From Pseudomonadota bacterium (GTDB lineage Bacteria > Pseudomonadota > Gammaproteobacteria > Burkholderiales > Burkholderiaceae_B), in NCBI GenBank assembly GCA_023389535.1, contig JAEWEH010000204.1, positions 1 to 6,967 of the forward strand: a stretch of DNA of 6,967 bases. The letters are read 5' to 3'. Below the pieces are notes generated by a model. It was not told the DNA's origin. It saw nothing but the letters and a program-made list of their open reading frames with translations, and did no database searches. Below, one piece after another: positions 5,225-6,967 of the stretch (position 1 is the stretch's first letter; each line of letters begins with the position of its first letter). Both the position numbers and the translations under genes were made by a program.

Positions 5225-6703
5225 TTACCGCAGCACAAACGGATTACTGGTTACAGCTCCACTATTGATCCACACAGATTTAGTCTGCAGAAATTCTTTT
5301 ACCGAATCAATGCCATTCTCGCGTCCGAGGCCTGAATCCTTGTAGCCACCGAAAGGCGCCATGAAGCTCACGGCGCGATAGGTATTTACCCAGACTGTCC
5401 CGGCTTGCAGTTTCTCGGACATGCGGATCGCGCGGCCAATATCCTGGGTCCAGACCGCAGCGGCCAGTCCGAAACGGACATCATTGGCGATGCGTAATGC
5501 ATCGGCTTCGTCTTCGAAGGGGATGATGGAAAGCACGGGCCCGAATACCTCTTCCTGAGCGATTCGCATGTCGTTGCGTACACCGGTGAAAATAGTCGGT
5601 TCGACGAACCATCCGTTTCCACACTCCGGCGCCATACCTTTTTTGCCACCCAGCACCGCAGTCGCACCTTCGTTCCGCGCCACATCAATATAGTCAAGCA
5701 CCTTCTGAAATTGGGGTAGCGTCGTGATTGGACCGACTTGTGTGTCTGCATGCATCGGGTCCCCCATGCGAGCCGTGCCGGCCACCTCGAGCAGCCGCTT
5801 GACAACATCATCGTGGATACTACGCTGTACCAATAACCGTGACCCGGCAATACAAGTTTGGCCGGTAGCGGCGAAGATGCCAGATATTGCGCCAAATACC
5901 GCCTGTTCCAGGTCGGCATCCTCAAACACTATATTGGGGGACTTGCCGCCCAGCTCCATGGCTGTATGCTTTAGCAGGCGCGCTGCCTTTTCATTGATGA
6001 GCCGGCCCGTTGCATCGGAGCCGGTGAAGCTGATCTTTGCAACGAGCGGATGCTCTATCAACGCAGCACCCACCTCTGCGCCGTAACCGGTCACCACGTT
6101 GAAAACACCCGACGGGAACCCTGCCTTCTCGAAAAGCTCTGCAAACTCCAGCGTTGATGCGGAGGTGAATTCCGAAGGTTTGACCACTATTGTGCACCCA
6201 GCGGCCAAAGCGGGCGCCAGCTTCCAGGCGAGCAATAGCAGCGGTGAGTTCCATGGCGTAATGGCGGCCACGACTCCCACCGGCTCGTGGCGGGTGAAGG
6301 CAAAATAGCCCTTTTTGTCCAGCGGCAGTGTGCTTCCCTGTACTTTGTCGGCCATCCCGCCGTAATAGTAGAACCACTGCGGGATATAGTTCAGCTGCCC
6401 ATGCATTTCGGCAAAAAGCTTGCCGTTGTCGCGCACCTCTGTCTCGGCCAAACGGGCGGCCTCTTGGGCTATAAGGTCGCCCAGCTTGCGCATTAGTGCG
6501 CCTCGCTGTGTCGCGGTCATTTCCGACCAGGGCCCGGTCGTCAAAGCCTGATGGGCTGCCTGCACCGCTAGATCTACATCCTGTTCGTTGCCACGAGGGA
6601 TCTCGGCCCATGTTTCGCCGGTGAACGGATTTTGTGTCTCAAACCACGCGCCAGCGTGTGGAGCGCGAGCTTGGCCTCCGATATGTAGTTGGTAGCGTTT
6701 CAT
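5225..6703 (-). CDS. NAD(P)-dependent aldehyde dehydrogenase
   Basis: A 492-residue soluble aldehyde dehydrogenase of full normal length, oxidising an aldehyde to its carboxylate. Seen: the active-site Asn152 in ITPWNSP; the cofactor segment VVKPSE (173-178); FTGS (226-229); general base Glu250 in MELGGKSP; catalytic Cys284 in GQTCIAGSR; Glu385 in QEEVFGPV; and the C-terminal oligomerisation part with PFGGYKDSGLGRENG. All key residues are present. The frame is open to 6730, but the ATG at 6703 has a strong AGGGA 5 nt upstream, and an earlier start would overlap the preceding gene. It resembles the betaine/hydroxymuconic-semialdehyde branch of the superfamily, but substrate cannot be assigned. 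It follows the Bug-type binding-protein gene by 10 bp, so uptake and oxidation of one compound class are probably coupled. No terminator is obvious in the 80 bp downstream. Confidence 0.95.
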   Translation of the reverse strand: MKRYQLHIGGQARAPHAGAWFETQNPFTGETWAEIPRGNEQDVDLAVQAAHQALTTGPWSEMTATQRGALMRKLGDLIAQEAARLAETEVRDNGKLFAEMHGQLNYIPQWFYYYGGMADKVQGSTLPLDKKGYFAFTRHEPVGVVAAITPWNSPLLLLAWKLAPALAAGCTIVVKPSEFTSASTLEFAELFEKAGFPSGVFNVVTGYGAEVGAALIEHPLVAKISFTGSDATGRLINEKAARLLKHTAMELGGKSPNIVFEDADLEQAVFGAISGIFAATGQTCIAGSRLLVQRSIHDDVVKRLLEVAGTARMGDPMHADTQVGPITTLPQFQKVLDYIDVARNEGATAVLGGKKGMAPECGNGWFVEPTIFTGVRNDMRIAQEEVFGPVLSIIPFEDEADALRIANDVRFGLAAAVWTQDIGRAIRMSEKLQAGTVWVNTYRAVSFMAPFGGYKDSGLGRENGIDSVKEFLQTKSVWINSGAVTSNPFVLR

Positions 6704-6708
6704 TTGAT

Positions 6709-6713
6709 TCCCT
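6709..6713 (-). promoter_or_regulatory. Ribosome binding site of the aldehyde dehydrogenase gene
   Basis: The minus strand reads AAAGGGAATCAAATG, placing AGGGA 5 nt before the ATG at 6703. The site abuts the TAA stop of the upstream binding-protein gene (6714-6716), as in tightly packed operons, and it rules out the longer reading from 6730. Confidence 0.75.
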
Positions 6714-6967
6714 TTATTCTTTCTTTGCACCGCTTAGCTTGACGAGCTCTTCATAGCGGCTTAGTTCTTCCTTCCAAAAGGTCTTGAACTCAGCAGGGTG
6801 CAAAATATCCGGTTCGAATCCCAGTCGCACAAGCTTCTCGCTGGTGTTTTCCTCTTGCATTCCTTTAATCAGCGCCTGATCAATGATTTTGATGACCTCG
6901 GGCGGTGTACCCTTTGGCGCCGCCAAGCCAAACCAAGTCGTCAGATAAACCTTCGGCATGCCAAGTT
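6714..6967 (-). CDS. Bug/TctC-family periplasmic solute-binding protein, C-terminal fragment
   Basis: Only the last 84 or so codons are in the window; the frame is still open at the right edge, so the gene begins outside. The visible part matches the C-terminus of tripartite tricarboxylate transporter receptors (Bug proteins): FGLAAPKGTPPEVIKIIDQAL, the EKLVRLGFEP strand-turn, and the final PAEFKTFWKEELSRYEELVKL helix. Such proteins bind small carboxylates or related metabolites in the periplasm and are greatly expanded in Bordetella relatives, often without their own membrane subunits. The ligand-binding residues lie outside the visible part. The stop is 10 bp before the aldehyde dehydrogenase start, so the two are co-transcribed. 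The segment is visibly richer in A and T than the amidase region at the other end of the window. The Met codon at 6959 is internal, not the start. Confidence 0.9.
   Translation of the reverse strand, partial: LGMPKVYLTTWFGLAAPKGTPPEVIKIIDQALIKGMQEENTSEKLVRLGFEPDILHPAEFKTFWKEELSRYEELVKLSGAKKE

Noticed and set aside
5991..6611. A 206-codon minus-strand open frame in another phase
   Set aside because: It overlaps the aldehyde dehydrogenase in a shifted frame. The dehydrogenase frame is uninterrupted and carries every catalytic residue, so this is not a frameshift or second gene.

Overview
The window looks like a chromosomal segment of a betaproteobacterium, most plausibly Alcaligenaceae (the Bordetella/Achromobacter/Pusillimonas type). 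The grounds are the high GC over most of the window, a Bug/TctC-type solute-binding protein beside a catabolic dehydrogenase, and the general protein style. This placement is inferred from protein character and was not tested by a search. There are no rRNA or tRNA genes, insertion sequences, CRISPR repeats or phage genes. It reads as a metabolic accessory region, with eight or nine intact or edge-truncated genes on short spacers.

Layout from left to right. (1) Positions 1-2057, minus strand: an amidase-signature hydrolase followed 28 bp downstream by a 3-hydroxyisobutyrate dehydrogenase-type reductase that runs off the left edge. They are probably one transcript. (2) Positions 2058-2408: a 351-bp non-coding divergent region with an inverted repeat and a short direct repeat. 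It presumably holds the promoters of the amidase unit (leftward) and of the next gene (rightward). (3) Positions 2409-2996, plus strand: a Nudix hydrolase of the ADP-ribose pyrophosphatase type, the only convincing plus-strand gene. (4) Positions 3036-3368, minus strand: a small unrecognised membrane-anchored protein, convergent with the Nudix gene. (5) Positions 3450-5144, minus strand: a COG2945-type alpha/beta hydrolase, an exported cupredoxin and a membrane-tethered c-type cytochrome. The last two are only 10 bp apart and look like a periplasmic electron-transfer pair. (6) Positions 5225-6967, minus strand: an NAD(P)-dependent aldehyde dehydrogenase preceded by the C-terminus of a Bug/TctC periplasmic binding protein, 10 bp apart and surely co-transcribed.

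How the genes may work together: the Bug protein and aldehyde dehydrogenase suggest uptake and oxidation of a small carboxylate or aldehyde. The amidase and beta-hydroxyacid dehydrogenase suggest a second, separately controlled catabolic unit (amide hydrolysis, then hydroxyacid oxidation or semialdehyde reduction). The cupredoxin and cytochrome c suggest a copper-linked periplasmic electron route whose donor and acceptor lie outside this window or elsewhere. None of the substrates can be read from sequence alone. I see no clear evidence of a wholly new system. The items most worth a second look are the cupredoxin/cytochrome pair, the structured divergent intergenic region and the small coiled-coil membrane protein.
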